Shown: positions 8,163-16,792, numbered from the stretch's first letter. The stretch: 64,000 nucleotides of DNA from BOKV01 sp049289295 (GCA_049289295.1 JBATLL010000041.1:1-64000), one strand, 5' to 3'. The notes: generated by a model from the sequence alone, not told the origin. Program-made: numbers and translations.

Positions 8163-9317
8163 ATGAGCGGCACGAACCGTGATGCGATGAAGCTTCGCAG
8201 CGATGCGGTTGCCATCTGGCAGGCAGGCGTGGATGCAGTGGGCGGCTACAATTGCGTGCGCAATGCGCTGAGCGCTTTGAAGCCTGACAAGCCGGACAGG
8301 ATCATCGGCGTCGGCAAGGCATCCGTGGAGATGTGCCTTGGGGCGCTATCCTGGTTTGACGATACCGTGCCGGTGCTGGCGGTAACCAAGAAGGGCCACG
8401 CTGCATCTGGAGGGCAGGCCGACCTGCCGGAAGACATGAGCGTCATGGAAGCTGGTCATCCGGTGCCGGATGGTGACAGTGTGAGGGGTGGTGAAGCGCT
8501 GCTCGAAGCTGTTCGCGCGATGGGGTCGGATGAGACGCTGCTCCTGCTTGTGTCTGGCGGTGCGTCAGCGCTGGCTGAAGTGCCCCGCGATGGTTTCTCG
8601 CTGGGTGACATCCAGGCTGAAAACCGGCGCATGCTTGCTGAGGGGCTGGACATTCACGCAATCAATACCCGTCGCAAACAGTTTTCACAGATCAAGGGTG
8701 GCGGACTGCTGGATGCGTTTGGTGGAAGAAAATGCCTGGTGCTGCTGATGTCGGATGTTGTGGGTGACTCCATTTCGGCGATCGGTTCCGGGATTGGCCT
8801 TCACCGTGACGATCCGCGCTTCGAAAGCCACGTCATTGCATCCAATGCAGTCGCGCGCACAGCTTCGGCCAGCAAGGCTGGCGAACTTGGATGGCCGGTA
8901 GTCATGCAGGGGGAAGAGCTTCATGGCGATGTGATGGAGGTTGCCGCGCGTGTTGGTTCGCTGATCCGTTCAGCGTCTGGCGGATGCGTGATCCTAGGCG
9001 GGGAACCGACGGTCGTTCTGCCTGCAAATCCGGGCAGGGGAGGTCGCAACCAGGCGCTGGCGCTGGCGCTTAGCCGGGAATTGTCGGGTTGCAAGGGCCT
9101 GTGTGTCCTCGTCGCAGGCACGGATGGTACAGACGGGCCTACCGATGCGGCGGGCGGGTTTGCCGATGGCGAGGTGTGGTTCGGCAATGGTGGTGGCGAA
9201 AAGGCGCTGGAACGGGCGGATGCGGGCAACTGGCTTGAAGCTGCCGGAGCGCTTTATGTTACAGGTCCGACCGGAACCAATGTCATGGACCTGCTGGTCG
9301 CGATCAAGCTGGACTGA
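8163..9317 (+). CDS. gckA: Glycerate 2-kinase (MOFRL family)
   Basis: This 384-residue protein belongs to the type 2 glycerate kinase family (DUF4147 followed by MOFRL), which makes 2-phosphoglycerate from D-glycerate with ATP. Visible family features are VGKAS near residue 48, LVSGGASAL near 135, NTRRKQFSQIKGG near 175 and the C-terminal AGTDGTDGPTDAAGG loop. The ATG at 8163 follows a GGGGCAGGA Shine-Dalgarno. Enzymes of this family serve the serine cycle, glyoxylate or tartrate routes; the alternative name ttuD/hydroxypyruvate reductase is historical. The 3' end overlaps the convergent fRMsr gene by 14 bp. Confidence 0.88.
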   Translation: MSGTNRDAMKLRSDAVAIWQAGVDAVGGYNCVRNALSALKPDKPDRIIGVGKASVEMCLGALSWFDDTVPVLAVTKKGHAASGGQADLPEDMSVMEAGHPVPDGDSVRGGEALLEAVRAMGSDETLLLLVSGGASALAEVPRDGFSLGDIQAENRRMLAEGLDIHAINTRRKQFSQIKGGGLLDAFGGRKCLVLLMSDVVGDSISAIGSGIGLHRDDPRFESHVIASNAVARTASASKAGELGWPVVMQGEELHGDVMEVAARVGSLIRSASGGCVILGGEPTVVLPANPGRGGRNQALALALSRELSGCKGLCVLVAGTDGTDGPTDAAGGFADGEVWFGNGGGEKALERADAGNWLEAAGALYVTGPTGTNVMDLLVAIKLD

Positions 9318-9819
9318 AGCATTTGGTAGTTGCCTGCCCTTGTGACTGGGCGTTGAAGGCACCAGCCAGTATCGCTTCGAGCGCCTGCGCATCCTCTGCC
9401 GTGAAGGCGTCGGGAAAGTCGGAATCGATGTCGAGCACGCCGACGAGCCTGTCCTTGTTCCAGACGGGAACCACGATTTCCGAACGGGTGGACGAAGAGC
9501 AGGCGATGTGACCGGGAAAGGCATCGACATCGGGCACGACAAGCGTCTTGCCGGTGCGGGCACAGGCACCGCAAACCCCTTTTGAAAAGGGGATGACGAG
9601 GCAGCCATGCGCACCCTGATAGGGGCCGATCTTGAGCGTGTCCTGACCGACCGAGCGATAAAAGCCCACCCAGTGAAAATGGTCGAACGCTTGGTAAAGT
9701 TCGCAACTGATGGTCGCCATCAGTGCGATTTCATCGTCTTCACCTGCTGTCAGGCCAGCGATCCTTGACGTCACTTCCGGCCATGATAACGCCTCATCGG
9801 CAGTCGCAACATTCGCCAT
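9304..9819 (-). CDS. msrC: Free methionine-(R)-sulfoxide reductase (GAF domain)
   Basis: This 171-residue single-GAF-domain protein is of the fRMsr/YebR type, which reduces free methionine-R-sulfoxide and uses thioredoxin for recycling. The redox cysteines are present: Cys73 in AHGCLV, Cys83 in KGVCGAC and Cys107 in HIACSSST. The final DIDSDFPDAFT pattern is also typical. The start at 9819 is taken because GGAG lies six bases upstream; an in-frame start at 9840 is possible. It overlaps the end of the glycerate kinase gene by 14 bp, tail to tail. Confidence 0.9.
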   Translation of the reverse strand: MANVATADEALSWPEVTSRIAGLTAGEDDEIALMATISCELYQAFDHFHWVGFYRSVGQDTLKIGPYQGAHGCLVIPFSKGVCGACARTGKTLVVPDVDAFPGHIACSSSTRSEIVVPVWNKDRLVGVLDIDSDFPDAFTAEDAQALEAILAGAFNAQSQGQATTKCFSPA

Positions 9820-10045
9820 GCATGTCTCCATTCGCAGCACCGGGCGTGACTATAGCCGGGCATTTGCACAGCGCAATCCAGAACAAAGCGGGGAAATCCC
9901 TGCGAGAAGCGCAAGCGCATTGATCGGGCAATTGCCTGAACTTCAGGGTCCTTTCGCGCAAACAACGTTCGAATGCGTGCGATCTTATCCCCGCTCCAGG
10001 CTGGCGCGCCGAAGATATGGCGCAAACAGAGCGGAGCGGATTGAT

Positions 10046-10870
10046 ATGGGCAATCTCGAAATGGCAATCGCAGTGGTGGCGGAAGAATGCGGGCTTGATG
10101 GCAATGCCCTACAGGCAATCGCGGAAGTGGAAAGCGGCGGCCGCATCTTTGCCAGGGTCGGCGAACGCAACGAACCACTGATCCGTTTCGAGGGACATTA
10201 TTTCTACCGGCTCCTGCCCAGAGCGAAGCGCAATCGCGCTGTTGCTGCGGGCCTGGCGAACAAGATTGCAGGCAAGGTGAGAAATCCAGTTGGCCAGCCA
10301 GCACGTTGGCGGTTGCTGGCGCGAGCGGGCGAACTGGATCACCAGGCAGCGCTGGAATCTGCATCATGGGGGCTTGGTCAGGTCATGGGTTGCCACTGGC
10401 GCTGGCTGGGCTATGCCAGCATTGATGCCATGGTGATTGATGTGCGCTCGGGTGCAACCGGACAGCTGCGGCTCATGGCCCGTTTCATCCGGGAGGCCGG
10501 ACTGGCACCCTTGCTGGAGGCGCATGACTGGGCCGGTTTTGCCCGGCGTTACAACGGGCCAGGTTTTCGGAAAAACGGCTATGACCGAAAGATGGCGGAT
10601 GCTTTTGCGCGCCTTGAAGGAAAGCCTGCCACGCCCAGACGCAACGAAATGGCGGTGCTCACAATCGGTTCATTCGGAAACGATGTCGAATGGCTTCAGC
10701 ACATCCTGCGGCAAATGGGATATCCACTCATTGCCGATGGCGATTTTGGCCCGGCCACGTCTGCTGCGGTGCTGGCCTTCCAGCGCGATGCGGGAATTGC
10801 CTGCGACGGCATGGTGGGGGCACGCACCATGGAAGCCCTGCAGCGCCGCCTGCCGCCCCGTGCAGCCTGA
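10046..10870 (+). CDS. N-acetylmuramidase/endolysin-like protein with peptidoglycan-binding domain
   Basis: This 274-residue protein has an N-terminal N-acetylmuramidase region (DUF3380 type, about 10-190) with AIAEVESGG at about 27-35, the expected catalytic glutamate, and SASWGLGQVMG near 110. It ends in a PG_binding_1 domain (about 205-268) with the GDFGPAT signature. The organisation is that of phage endolysins and bacterial autolysins of the same family. No signal peptide is visible from the ATG at 10046, which has GGAGCGGA upstream. No other phage gene is nearby, so it may be a domesticated lysin or a partner of a gene transfer agent encoded elsewhere (inference). Confidence 0.78.
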   Translation: MGNLEMAIAVVAEECGLDGNALQAIAEVESGGRIFARVGERNEPLIRFEGHYFYRLLPRAKRNRAVAAGLANKIAGKVRNPVGQPARWRLLARAGELDHQAALESASWGLGQVMGCHWRWLGYASIDAMVIDVRSGATGQLRLMARFIREAGLAPLLEAHDWAGFARRYNGPGFRKNGYDRKMADAFARLEGKPATPRRNEMAVLTIGSFGNDVEWLQHILRQMGYPLIADGDFGPATSAAVLAFQRDAGIACDGMVGARTMEALQRRLPPRAA

Positions 10871-10928
10871 ATTTCAAACGATTTAAATTTGACTTTCCAA
10901 GCCCGCCTGGATGGTCTATTGCGAAGGG

Positions 10929-11576
10929 ATGGAGAAGCAGAAGACAATCGAAGCGGTCATGTCGTCAGCCTCGGTAATCCCGGTGGTAACCGTCAATGAT
11001 CCACGAACGGCAGTAAAACTCGCGCGTGCACTCGTAAAGGGCGGTGTGCCCTCCATCGAGGTGACCCTGCGCACGCCGCGAGCGATCGAGTGCATCGCGG
11101 CAATTGCCAGTGAGGTGGAGGGTGCGCTTACCGGGGCGGGCACAGTCATTGAAGCCTCGCAGATTTCAAAGGTGGAGCGCGCGGGCGCGCGGTTCCTGGT
11201 TTCTCCCGGCTTCTCGCCGCGATTGCTCGATGCGGCTGACGATTGTGCTGTTCCGCTTCTTCCTGGCGCAGTGACGGCGAGCGAAATGATGACGCTTGGC
11301 GAGCGTGGCTATACCAGGCTGAAATTCTTTCCCGCTGCCGCTGCAGGCGGTGCTGCGTTGCTTATATCGATCCACGCCCCGCTGCCGCAATTCATCTTCT
11401 GTCCAACGGGTGGCATATCGCCCGCCAATGCGGGTGACTATCTGTCGCTACCCAATGTGGCGTGTGTCGGCGGATCATGGCTCGCGCCAGCGTCGCTTGT
11501 CGATGAAGGGCGATGGGACGAAATCACGGCGCTTGCGCGCGTCACGACCGCGCTGAAAGCTGGCCGCCCAGCCTGA
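10929..11576 (+). CDS. eda: 2-dehydro-3-deoxy-phosphogluconate aldolase (KDPG/KHG aldolase family)
   Basis: This 215-residue class I aldolase is expected to split KDPG into pyruvate and glyceraldehyde-3-phosphate. The active-site pattern is complete: Glu44 in IEVTLRT, GAGTV at 69-73, the Schiff-base Lys132 in RLKFFPA, and CPTGGI at 158-163. The start at 10929 (MEKQKT) gives the family's usual spacing to the first strand; a start at 10911 is possible. The partner dehydratase edd and the usual zwf-pgl genes are not next to it. It may act in another sugar-acid route, and KDPGal or KHG aldolase activity cannot be excluded. Confidence 0.85.
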   Translation: MEKQKTIEAVMSSASVIPVVTVNDPRTAVKLARALVKGGVPSIEVTLRTPRAIECIAAIASEVEGALTGAGTVIEASQISKVERAGARFLVSPGFSPRLLDAADDCAVPLLPGAVTASEMMTLGERGYTRLKFFPAAAAGGAALLISIHAPLPQFIFCPTGGISPANAGDYLSLPNVACVGGSWLAPASLVDEGRWDEITALARVTTALKAGRPA

Positions 11577-11629
11577 AACCGCTGCAGCTAGCTGTTTGCA
11601 GTGCGCCATGCTGGTTGTAATGTCGGCCC

Positions 11630-13393
11630 ATGTTCAGGCTGAGTTGGTTCCTTTCCAATACCCGTTTTCAGATCGCTGCCTATGTGCTTGTGGTGGTGCT
11701 GGCAAGTGCCGTGGCTGTCACGACTGCATCGCGCATCGCGCTAAGCAGGGCGGAAACGGCATTGCGGGAAGATGCGCTGCAGACGTTGCAGATTCAGTCG
11801 AGCGCCATTGTCGATCAGCTGGAAAAGTACAGGCACCTACCTGCGCTCACTGCCAGGCGGCAGGTTTTCACCGAAATCGTGTCAGCGGGGGTGAGCGAAA
11901 CGAACCGGGCTGCACTGCATGAGATCCTCCACGATCTGACGTCGCTTTCGGGGGCTATCGATTCTGCACTGTTCAACGTCGATGGTTCGCTGGTCCTCAA
12001 CGCCAGCGACTTTCTCGAACCGGAGATGGTGCGGCGCAACCAGCTCATGATCGCGCCGCTGGAAGGGCGGCTTGGCAGGGCTTCCATTTCGGGAAGCAAT
12101 GGACGGCGCAGCTACGCTTTTTCGTCGGGTGTCAGGGTTGATGGGGAAACCCGCGCTGTCCTGGTGGTTGCCGCGCCGCTTGAGCGAATCGAACAGAGCT
12201 GGGCCTTGCAGGCCAATCCGATCTTTGCGGTGAACCAATCCGGTCAGATTGTGGCCGGAAACCTTCTGGCCAGGGAAAGGGAGGCGGAAATCCGCCTTGC
12301 CATGGTGGGTCACGAACGTTCCGCAGGGCCACAGAATTTCGAATGGAAAAACCAGAAAGATCTCATCTTTTCGCGGTACATGCCGCTGATGGACTGGACG
12401 CTTCATGTGATCCAGTCGCGTCTTCTGGTCGAAGATACTGTGCGGACCAACACGATGGTGGCGCTTCTTTCCTGCCTGCTGGCAGGTTTTGCCGGACTGG
12501 TTCTGCTTACCAAGATGCAGGAAGTGCGCAGCAAGCGTCTGTCAGAGCGGCTCGACGCCATCCGGCTTGAAAAACTGGTGCGGGCAAGGACGCGCGAACT
12601 GCGGGATGCCAACACGGCGCTGGCAGGCGAAGTGGAAGAACGCAGGATAGCCGAAGAAGCCCTGCGCAAGACGCAGAACGAACTGGTTCAGTCTGCCAAG
12701 CTCGCGGCCATAGGCCAGATGTCGGCGGCACTCGCACACGAATACAATCAGCCGCTTGCGGCAATCCGCACCTATGCCGAGAACGGACAGCGTTTCATTT
12801 CCGCTGAACGCCACGATGCGGCAGGCGAGAACTTTCATCGCATTACGGGCCTCGTTGAAAGGATGGCAGTATTGTCGAAGACGCTGAAATCCTTTGCACG
12901 CAAGCCAAGAAGCGCCCTTTCCGATATTGCACTGGAACCGGTCATCCTCGATTCCGTCCTGCTGGCCGGGCACAAGGCGAAGGAATGCGGCGTCACGATC
13001 CGCATGGAGAAGATGAAGCAGCCCCTGTTCGTGACGGCGGGGCCGGTGCGCCTGTCTCAGGTATTCGTCAACCTGCTTTCCAACGCGATTGATGCGAGTG
13101 TGCGGAACGGGGGCAAGGAGGTATTCATTGGCTGCGCCCTCGAAAGGGAAATGGTAGCGATAAGCGTGGCGGACCAGGGTAGCGGAATAGACGAGGCGGT
13201 AAGGGAAAAGATGTTCGATCCCTTCTTCACAACGAAGGATGTCGGGGAAGGGCTGGGCCTGGGTCTGGCCATTGCCTACAACATCATCCACGATTTTGGC
13301 GGTACGCTGAAGGCATCAAACAGGCCGCAAGGCGGGGCGGAGTTCGTTGTGCGACTAAGGATGGCCGAGGCTGTGGAAAAGGCTGCGCAATGA
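11630..13393 (+). CDS. dctB: C4-dicarboxylate-type sensor histidine kinase
   Basis: This 587-residue inner-membrane kinase has membrane segments at about 13-33 and 275-295 enclosing a periplasmic dCache-like sensor. A coiled-coil linker (about 300-350) follows, then the HisKA domain with His370 in ALAHEYNQPLAAIRTY, which is the DctB H-box, and a HATPase domain with DQGSGID and GLGLGLA motifs. It is expected to phosphorylate DctD in response to C4-dicarboxylates. Its end overlaps dctD by 4 bp. The gene order dctBD-dctPQM is the classic arrangement for dicarboxylate TRAP control. Confidence 0.92.
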   Translation: MFRLSWFLSNTRFQIAAYVLVVVLASAVAVTTASRIALSRAETALREDALQTLQIQSSAIVDQLEKYRHLPALTARRQVFTEIVSAGVSETNRAALHEILHDLTSLSGAIDSALFNVDGSLVLNASDFLEPEMVRRNQLMIAPLEGRLGRASISGSNGRRSYAFSSGVRVDGETRAVLVVAAPLERIEQSWALQANPIFAVNQSGQIVAGNLLAREREAEIRLAMVGHERSAGPQNFEWKNQKDLIFSRYMPLMDWTLHVIQSRLLVEDTVRTNTMVALLSCLLAGFAGLVLLTKMQEVRSKRLSERLDAIRLEKLVRARTRELRDANTALAGEVEERRIAEEALRKTQNELVQSAKLAAIGQMSAALAHEYNQPLAAIRTYAENGQRFISAERHDAAGENFHRITGLVERMAVLSKTLKSFARKPRSALSDIALEPVILDSVLLAGHKAKECGVTIRMEKMKQPLFVTAGPVRLSQVFVNLLSNAIDASVRNGGKEVFIGCALEREMVAISVADQGSGIDEAVREKMFDPFFTTKDVGEGLGLGLAIAYNIIHDFGGTLKASNRPQGGAEFVVRLRMAEAVEKAAQ

Positions 13394-14736
13394 GCAACAC
13401 GGACAGGGGGAGTGGTAAGGGCAGGGGCATTCAGGTCTATCTGATCGACGATGATGATGATTTGCGCCATGCGCTTGTCCAGGGCCTCGAACTCGAAGGG
13501 CTGGCTGTGTCACAGTTCAACAATGCGGCAGGCGCGCTGCAGATGGCGAGCCGGGCGCTTGAAGCGGTGTTCGTGTGTGATATCCGAATGCCGGGCATGG
13601 ATGGGCTGGCATTTCTCTCGGTGGCACTGGAAATAGATCCTGCCCTTCCGGTGATCCTGATAACCGGGCATGGCGATGTGCCGCTCGCTGTGAAGGCCAT
13701 GCAGGCGGGGGCCTATGATTTTCTGGAAAAGCCCTTTTCGCCACGCCGTCTTTCCGAGGTTGTCCTTCGCGCCATCGAGAAACGGCGCCTCGTGCTGGAA
13801 AACCGCGCCTTGCGGGAAAACATTGATGCGGGCGATACCATCAACAGCATGCTTGTTGGCCCGTCACAGCCAATGGTCAGACTGCGCGCGGAAATCAGGG
13901 CAATCGCTGGCACCGATGCCGATGTTCTGGTTCATGGTGAAACGGGGTCCGGCAAGGAGGTGGTATCGCGGGCGATCCACCGGATGAGTTCACGCAGGGA
14001 CGGTCCTTTCGTTGCCATCAATTGCGGTGCGCTGCCAGCCGAGATCATCGAGTCGGAGCTGTTCGGACATGAGAAAGGTGCCTTCACAGGTGCAACGGAT
14101 CGGCGCATCGGCAAGATAGAGCATGCCACGGGTGGCACGGTACTCCTGGACGAAATCGAATCGATGCCGCCTGAACTTCAGGTGAAGTTGCTGCGCGTCA
14201 TCGAGGAAAAGGCTGTGGAGCGCCTCGGTTCTAACCGCATGATCACTGCCGATGTTCGCTTCATCGCCGCCTCCAAGGCCGATCTCAAGGCGGAGAGCAA
14301 GGCAGGGCGGTTTCGGGCCGATCTCTATTACCGGCTCAATGTGGTGAGCGTTACCATTCCAGCCCTTCGCCAGCATGCCGAGGACATTCCCGATATCTTC
14401 TTCCACCTGGCGAGGGAGGCAAGGGCGCGGTACAGGCGGGAAATCCCACAGATCGAACCGACCCTCATTGAATGGCTGATCCGGCAGGAATGGCCTGGCA
14501 ATGTTCGAGAGTTGCGCAACTTCGCGGATCGTTTCGTCATCGGCCTGTGGCCCGGGCTTCAGGCGGGCGGCAGGAAGGAAAGCAACAGCGATCTTTCCAG
14601 CCGCATGGCAGAGCACGAACGCGCGATCATTGCGGAAGCGGTTTCGCGCAATGGTGGCCGCCTGAAATCGGTCTATGAGGAACTGGGCATCTCGCGCAAG
14701 TCGCTATACGAGAAGATGAAGCGTTACGGCCTGTAG
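13390..14736 (+). CDS. dctD: Sigma-54-dependent response regulator
   Basis: This 448-residue NtrC-type activator has a receiver domain (about 14-130) with phospho-acceptor Asp64 in VCDIRMPG. Its AAA+ domain has Walker A GETGSGKE at 183-190 and the sigma-54-contacting GAFTGA loop at 230-235. A Fis-type helix-turn-helix is at about 410-446 (GISRKSLYEKMKR). ATGA coupling with dctB and the perfect -24/-12 promoter before dctP give a complete regulatory circuit. It is expected to bind upstream of that promoter and open it with RNA polymerase-sigma-54. Confidence 0.94.
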   Translation: MSNTDRGSGKGRGIQVYLIDDDDDLRHALVQGLELEGLAVSQFNNAAGALQMASRALEAVFVCDIRMPGMDGLAFLSVALEIDPALPVILITGHGDVPLAVKAMQAGAYDFLEKPFSPRRLSEVVLRAIEKRRLVLENRALRENIDAGDTINSMLVGPSQPMVRLRAEIRAIAGTDADVLVHGETGSGKEVVSRAIHRMSSRRDGPFVAINCGALPAEIIESELFGHEKGAFTGATDRRIGKIEHATGGTVLLDEIESMPPELQVKLLRVIEEKAVERLGSNRMITADVRFIAASKADLKAESKAGRFRADLYYRLNVVSVTIPALRQHAEDIPDIFFHLAREARARYRREIPQIEPTLIEWLIRQEWPGNVRELRNFADRFVIGLWPGLQAGGRKESNSDLSSRMAEHERAIIAEAVSRNGGRLKSVYEELGISRKSLYEKMKRYGL

Positions 14737-14775
14737 GTGTGTGGGTGGAATTCGACCCATCGGGCGGTGTTGATG

Positions 14776-14803
14776 TTACCGAACATACCCATTGCTCCGG
14801 TAA
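14776..14803. promoter_or_regulatory. Candidate upstream activator dyad for DctD
   Basis: TTACCG and its complement CGGTAA are separated by 16 bp, about 85 bp upstream of the -24 element. Sigma-54 activators of the NtrC family usually bind dyads 80-150 bp upstream. The half-sites are short and I have no second copy, so this is only a positional candidate. Confidence 0.3.
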
Positions 14804-14888
14804 TGCTCGCTGGTATTAGAAGCCAGGGCGGCCTGCAAGCCGCTGAAACTGCGCAACATTCCAGAATCCTGGCTGGATTGTCGGGAAC

Positions 14889-14904
14889 TGGCACGGGCCT
14901 TGCA
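14889..14904 (+). promoter_or_regulatory. Sigma-54 (-24/-12) promoter of dctPQM
   Basis: TGGCACGGGCCTTGCA matches the sigma-54 consensus TGGCACG-N4-TTGCA at every conserved base, with the invariant GG and GC in correct spacing. It is 62 bp upstream of the dctP start and directly downstream of the gene for the sigma-54 activator DctD. Transcription is expected to begin about 12 bp after the GC. Confidence 0.93.
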
Positions 14905-14966
14905 GCTGAAATGCCAACCGGTGATCCCGGTTTGTTTCAACCCAAGTGAATTCCAGGGAGGTTTTC

Positions 14967-15968
14967 ATGAAGAAAATAGCCAGCGCAGTAGCCGCTATCG
15001 CCTTTTCGCTGTCCGCCAGCTCGGCACTTGCCAATTGCGATGACGGGGAAATGGTCATCAAGTTCAGCCACGTTGTAGCGGCAACCGGTCATCCAAAGGG
15101 TGACGCGGCGACCATGCTTGCCGAACGTGTGAACACGGAAATGAATGGCAAGGCCTGCATGGAAGTGTTCCCGAACTCGACGCTTTATGATGACGACAAG
15201 GTGCTTGAAGCGCTTCTGCTCGGCGACGTTCAGCTTGCCGCGCCATCGCTGTCGAAGTTCGAGGCCTATACGCTGAAGTACCGGCTGTTCGACCTGCCAT
15301 TCATCTTCTCCAGCCTGAGCGCTGTCGACGCCTTTGTCGCGGGCGATGCCGGCAAGGGACTGCTCAAGGTCATGGAACCGCAGGGCTATACCGGGCTTGG
15401 ATACTGGTCATCGGGCCTCAAGCAGTTTTCTGCAAACAAGCCGCTGCTGGTGCCCACCGACGCAAACGGCCTGAAGTTCCGCGTCCAGACCTCGGACGTG
15501 GCGGTTGCCATGATCGAAGCCATGGGTGCTTCTGCCCAGAAGCTCGCCTTCAAGGAAGTCTATGGCGCGCTGCAGACCGGCGTCGTGGACGGCCAGGAAA
15601 ACACCTGGTCCAACATCTACACCCAGAAGTTTTTCGAGGTGCAGGATGGCGTGACCGAGACCAACCACCAGGTGCTGGCCTATCTGCTGGTCACATCCAC
15701 TGAATGGCTGAATGGTCTTGATCCCGAAATCCGCGATCAGTTCACGAAGATCGTTGATGAAGTGACGCTTGCCGCCAATGCCTCGGTCGGTGAAACCGAG
15801 TCCAAGAACCGCCAGAACATCCTCGACGCCGGTGGCAGCATCCGCGAGCTCGATGCAGCGCAGCGCAAGGCATGGGTCGATGCTATGAAGCCTGTATGGG
15901 ACAAGTTCGAGGGCGACATCGGCAAGGATCTCATCGACGCGGCGGTTTCGGCAAACGGAACCAACTAA
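14967..15968 (+). CDS. dctP: TRAP transporter substrate-binding protein (DctP family)
   Basis: This 333-residue periplasmic receptor of a TRAP system is likely for C4-dicarboxylates. A Sec signal peptide (residues 1-22) ends at SSALA, and the family motifs follow: IKFSHVVA at the mature start and KFRVQTSDV near residue 170, where the conserved arginine binds the carboxylate. AGGGAGG seven bases before the ATG at 14967 fixes the start. The gene follows a perfect sigma-54 promoter and is separated from dctQ by two strong hairpins, consistent with a higher level of receptor than of permease. Confidence 0.93.
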   Translation: MKKIASAVAAIAFSLSASSALANCDDGEMVIKFSHVVAATGHPKGDAATMLAERVNTEMNGKACMEVFPNSTLYDDDKVLEALLLGDVQLAAPSLSKFEAYTLKYRLFDLPFIFSSLSAVDAFVAGDAGKGLLKVMEPQGYTGLGYWSSGLKQFSANKPLLVPTDANGLKFRVQTSDVAVAMIEAMGASAQKLAFKEVYGALQTGVVDGQENTWSNIYTQKFFEVQDGVTETNHQVLAYLLVTSTEWLNGLDPEIRDQFTKIVDEVTLAANASVGETESKNRQNILDAGGSIRELDAAQRKAWVDAMKPVWDKFEGDIGKDLIDAAVSANGTN

Positions 15969-15974
15969 GCATCA

Positions 15975-16002
15975 GGCATGGCGGCCACGCGGTCGCCATG
16001 CC
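15975..16002 (+). terminator. First hairpin of the dctP-dctQ intergenic region
   Basis: GGCATGGCG pairs with its complement, and inner GCC/GGT pairs (one G-U) extend the stem to 12 bp with an ACGC loop. It begins 7 bp after the dctP stop. No T run follows, so it is more likely a 3' stabiliser or partial attenuator than a full terminator. Confidence 0.7.
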
Positions 16003-16003
16003 T

Positions 16004-16045
16004 TCGGTTGCAGATACCAGGGGCGATAGCTGTATCTGCAACCGA
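16004..16045 (+). terminator. Second hairpin of the dctP-dctQ intergenic region
   Basis: A perfect 14-bp stem (TCGGTTGCAGATAC with its complement) closes a 14-nt loop. It starts one base after the first hairpin ends and lies 41 bp before the dctQ start. Together they form a tandem block that could protect the dctP message from 3' decay or reduce read-through into dctQM. Confidence 0.7.
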
Positions 16046-16086
16046 TCCATGCTTCGGCAGATATTTGGGGTTCGGGAGGACTTGGC

Positions 16087-16788
16087 ATGAACTGGGGAGC
16101 AATCTGGCCCTATCTGGGATTGTTGCTGCTTGTCGCGGGATACTGGCTTGCTGATCGCAGGTGGCCGCTGACGCTGGCAAGGCTGGAAGAAAACATCATT
16201 GCAAGCCTGCTTGCCATCATCACCCTGGTGGCCTTTTTCCAGGTCATCGCCCGTTACGGGTTCAACACTGGATGGGGCGGCGCGCTTGAACTGCAGCGTA
16301 TCCTCTTCGCCTGGCTGATCCTGCTGGGCATGAGCTACGGCATCAGAACATCTTCGCACCTCGGTGTTGATGCCTTCATCCGTCTTCTCCCTCACAAGGC
16401 TTTCCGGTTTGTTGCGCTGTTCGGCGCGGCAGCCGTGCTGCTTTATGCGATCCTGCTTCTCAATGCAGGGTGGCTGGCCCTGCTCGGCGTCGATGTGAAC
16501 ACCAATTGGCGACAGACCGGTGCCGTTGGCTACTGGACGTTCATGTTCGATCGCGGCACGGGTCTTGATGATCTTCGCTGGCCGGAATTTCTCCAGCAGT
16601 CACTGGGATTACAGGATCGGATGCAGCGCTGGATCGCCTACATCATGCTTCCCATCGGACTGGCGCTGCTTGCCTTCAGGAGCCTGCAGGCGATAATCGC
16701 GATCTGGAAAGGTGAACGCGAACTCATCATTGCCGGACATGAGGCCGAAGACCTCGTTGCCGAAAACCGCAACGTGCTGAAGGACTGA
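16087..16788 (+). CDS. dctQ: TRAP transporter small permease subunit
   Basis: This 233-residue inner-membrane protein has four main hydrophobic segments and the DctQ pattern RYGFNTGWGGALELQRILFAW. In that segment the conserved acidic residue and arginine face the large subunit. GGGAGGA before the ATG supports the start. It is co-transcribed with dctM, 4 bp downstream. At 233 residues it is somewhat longer than the usual 160-190. Confidence 0.92.
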   Translation: MNWGAIWPYLGLLLLVAGYWLADRRWPLTLARLEENIIASLLAIITLVAFFQVIARYGFNTGWGGALELQRILFAWLILLGMSYGIRTSSHLGVDAFIRLLPHKAFRFVALFGAAAVLLYAILLLNAGWLALLGVDVNTNWRQTGAVGYWTFMFDRGTGLDDLRWPEFLQQSLGLQDRMQRWIAYIMLPIGLALLAFRSLQAIIAIWKGERELIIAGHEAEDLVAENRNVLKD

Positions 16789-16792
16789 TCCC

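Noticed and set aside
14737..14949. 70-residue plus-strand frame between dctD and dctP
   Set aside because: It contains the sigma-54 promoter and the candidate activator dyad; no ribosome binding site or conserved product is visible.
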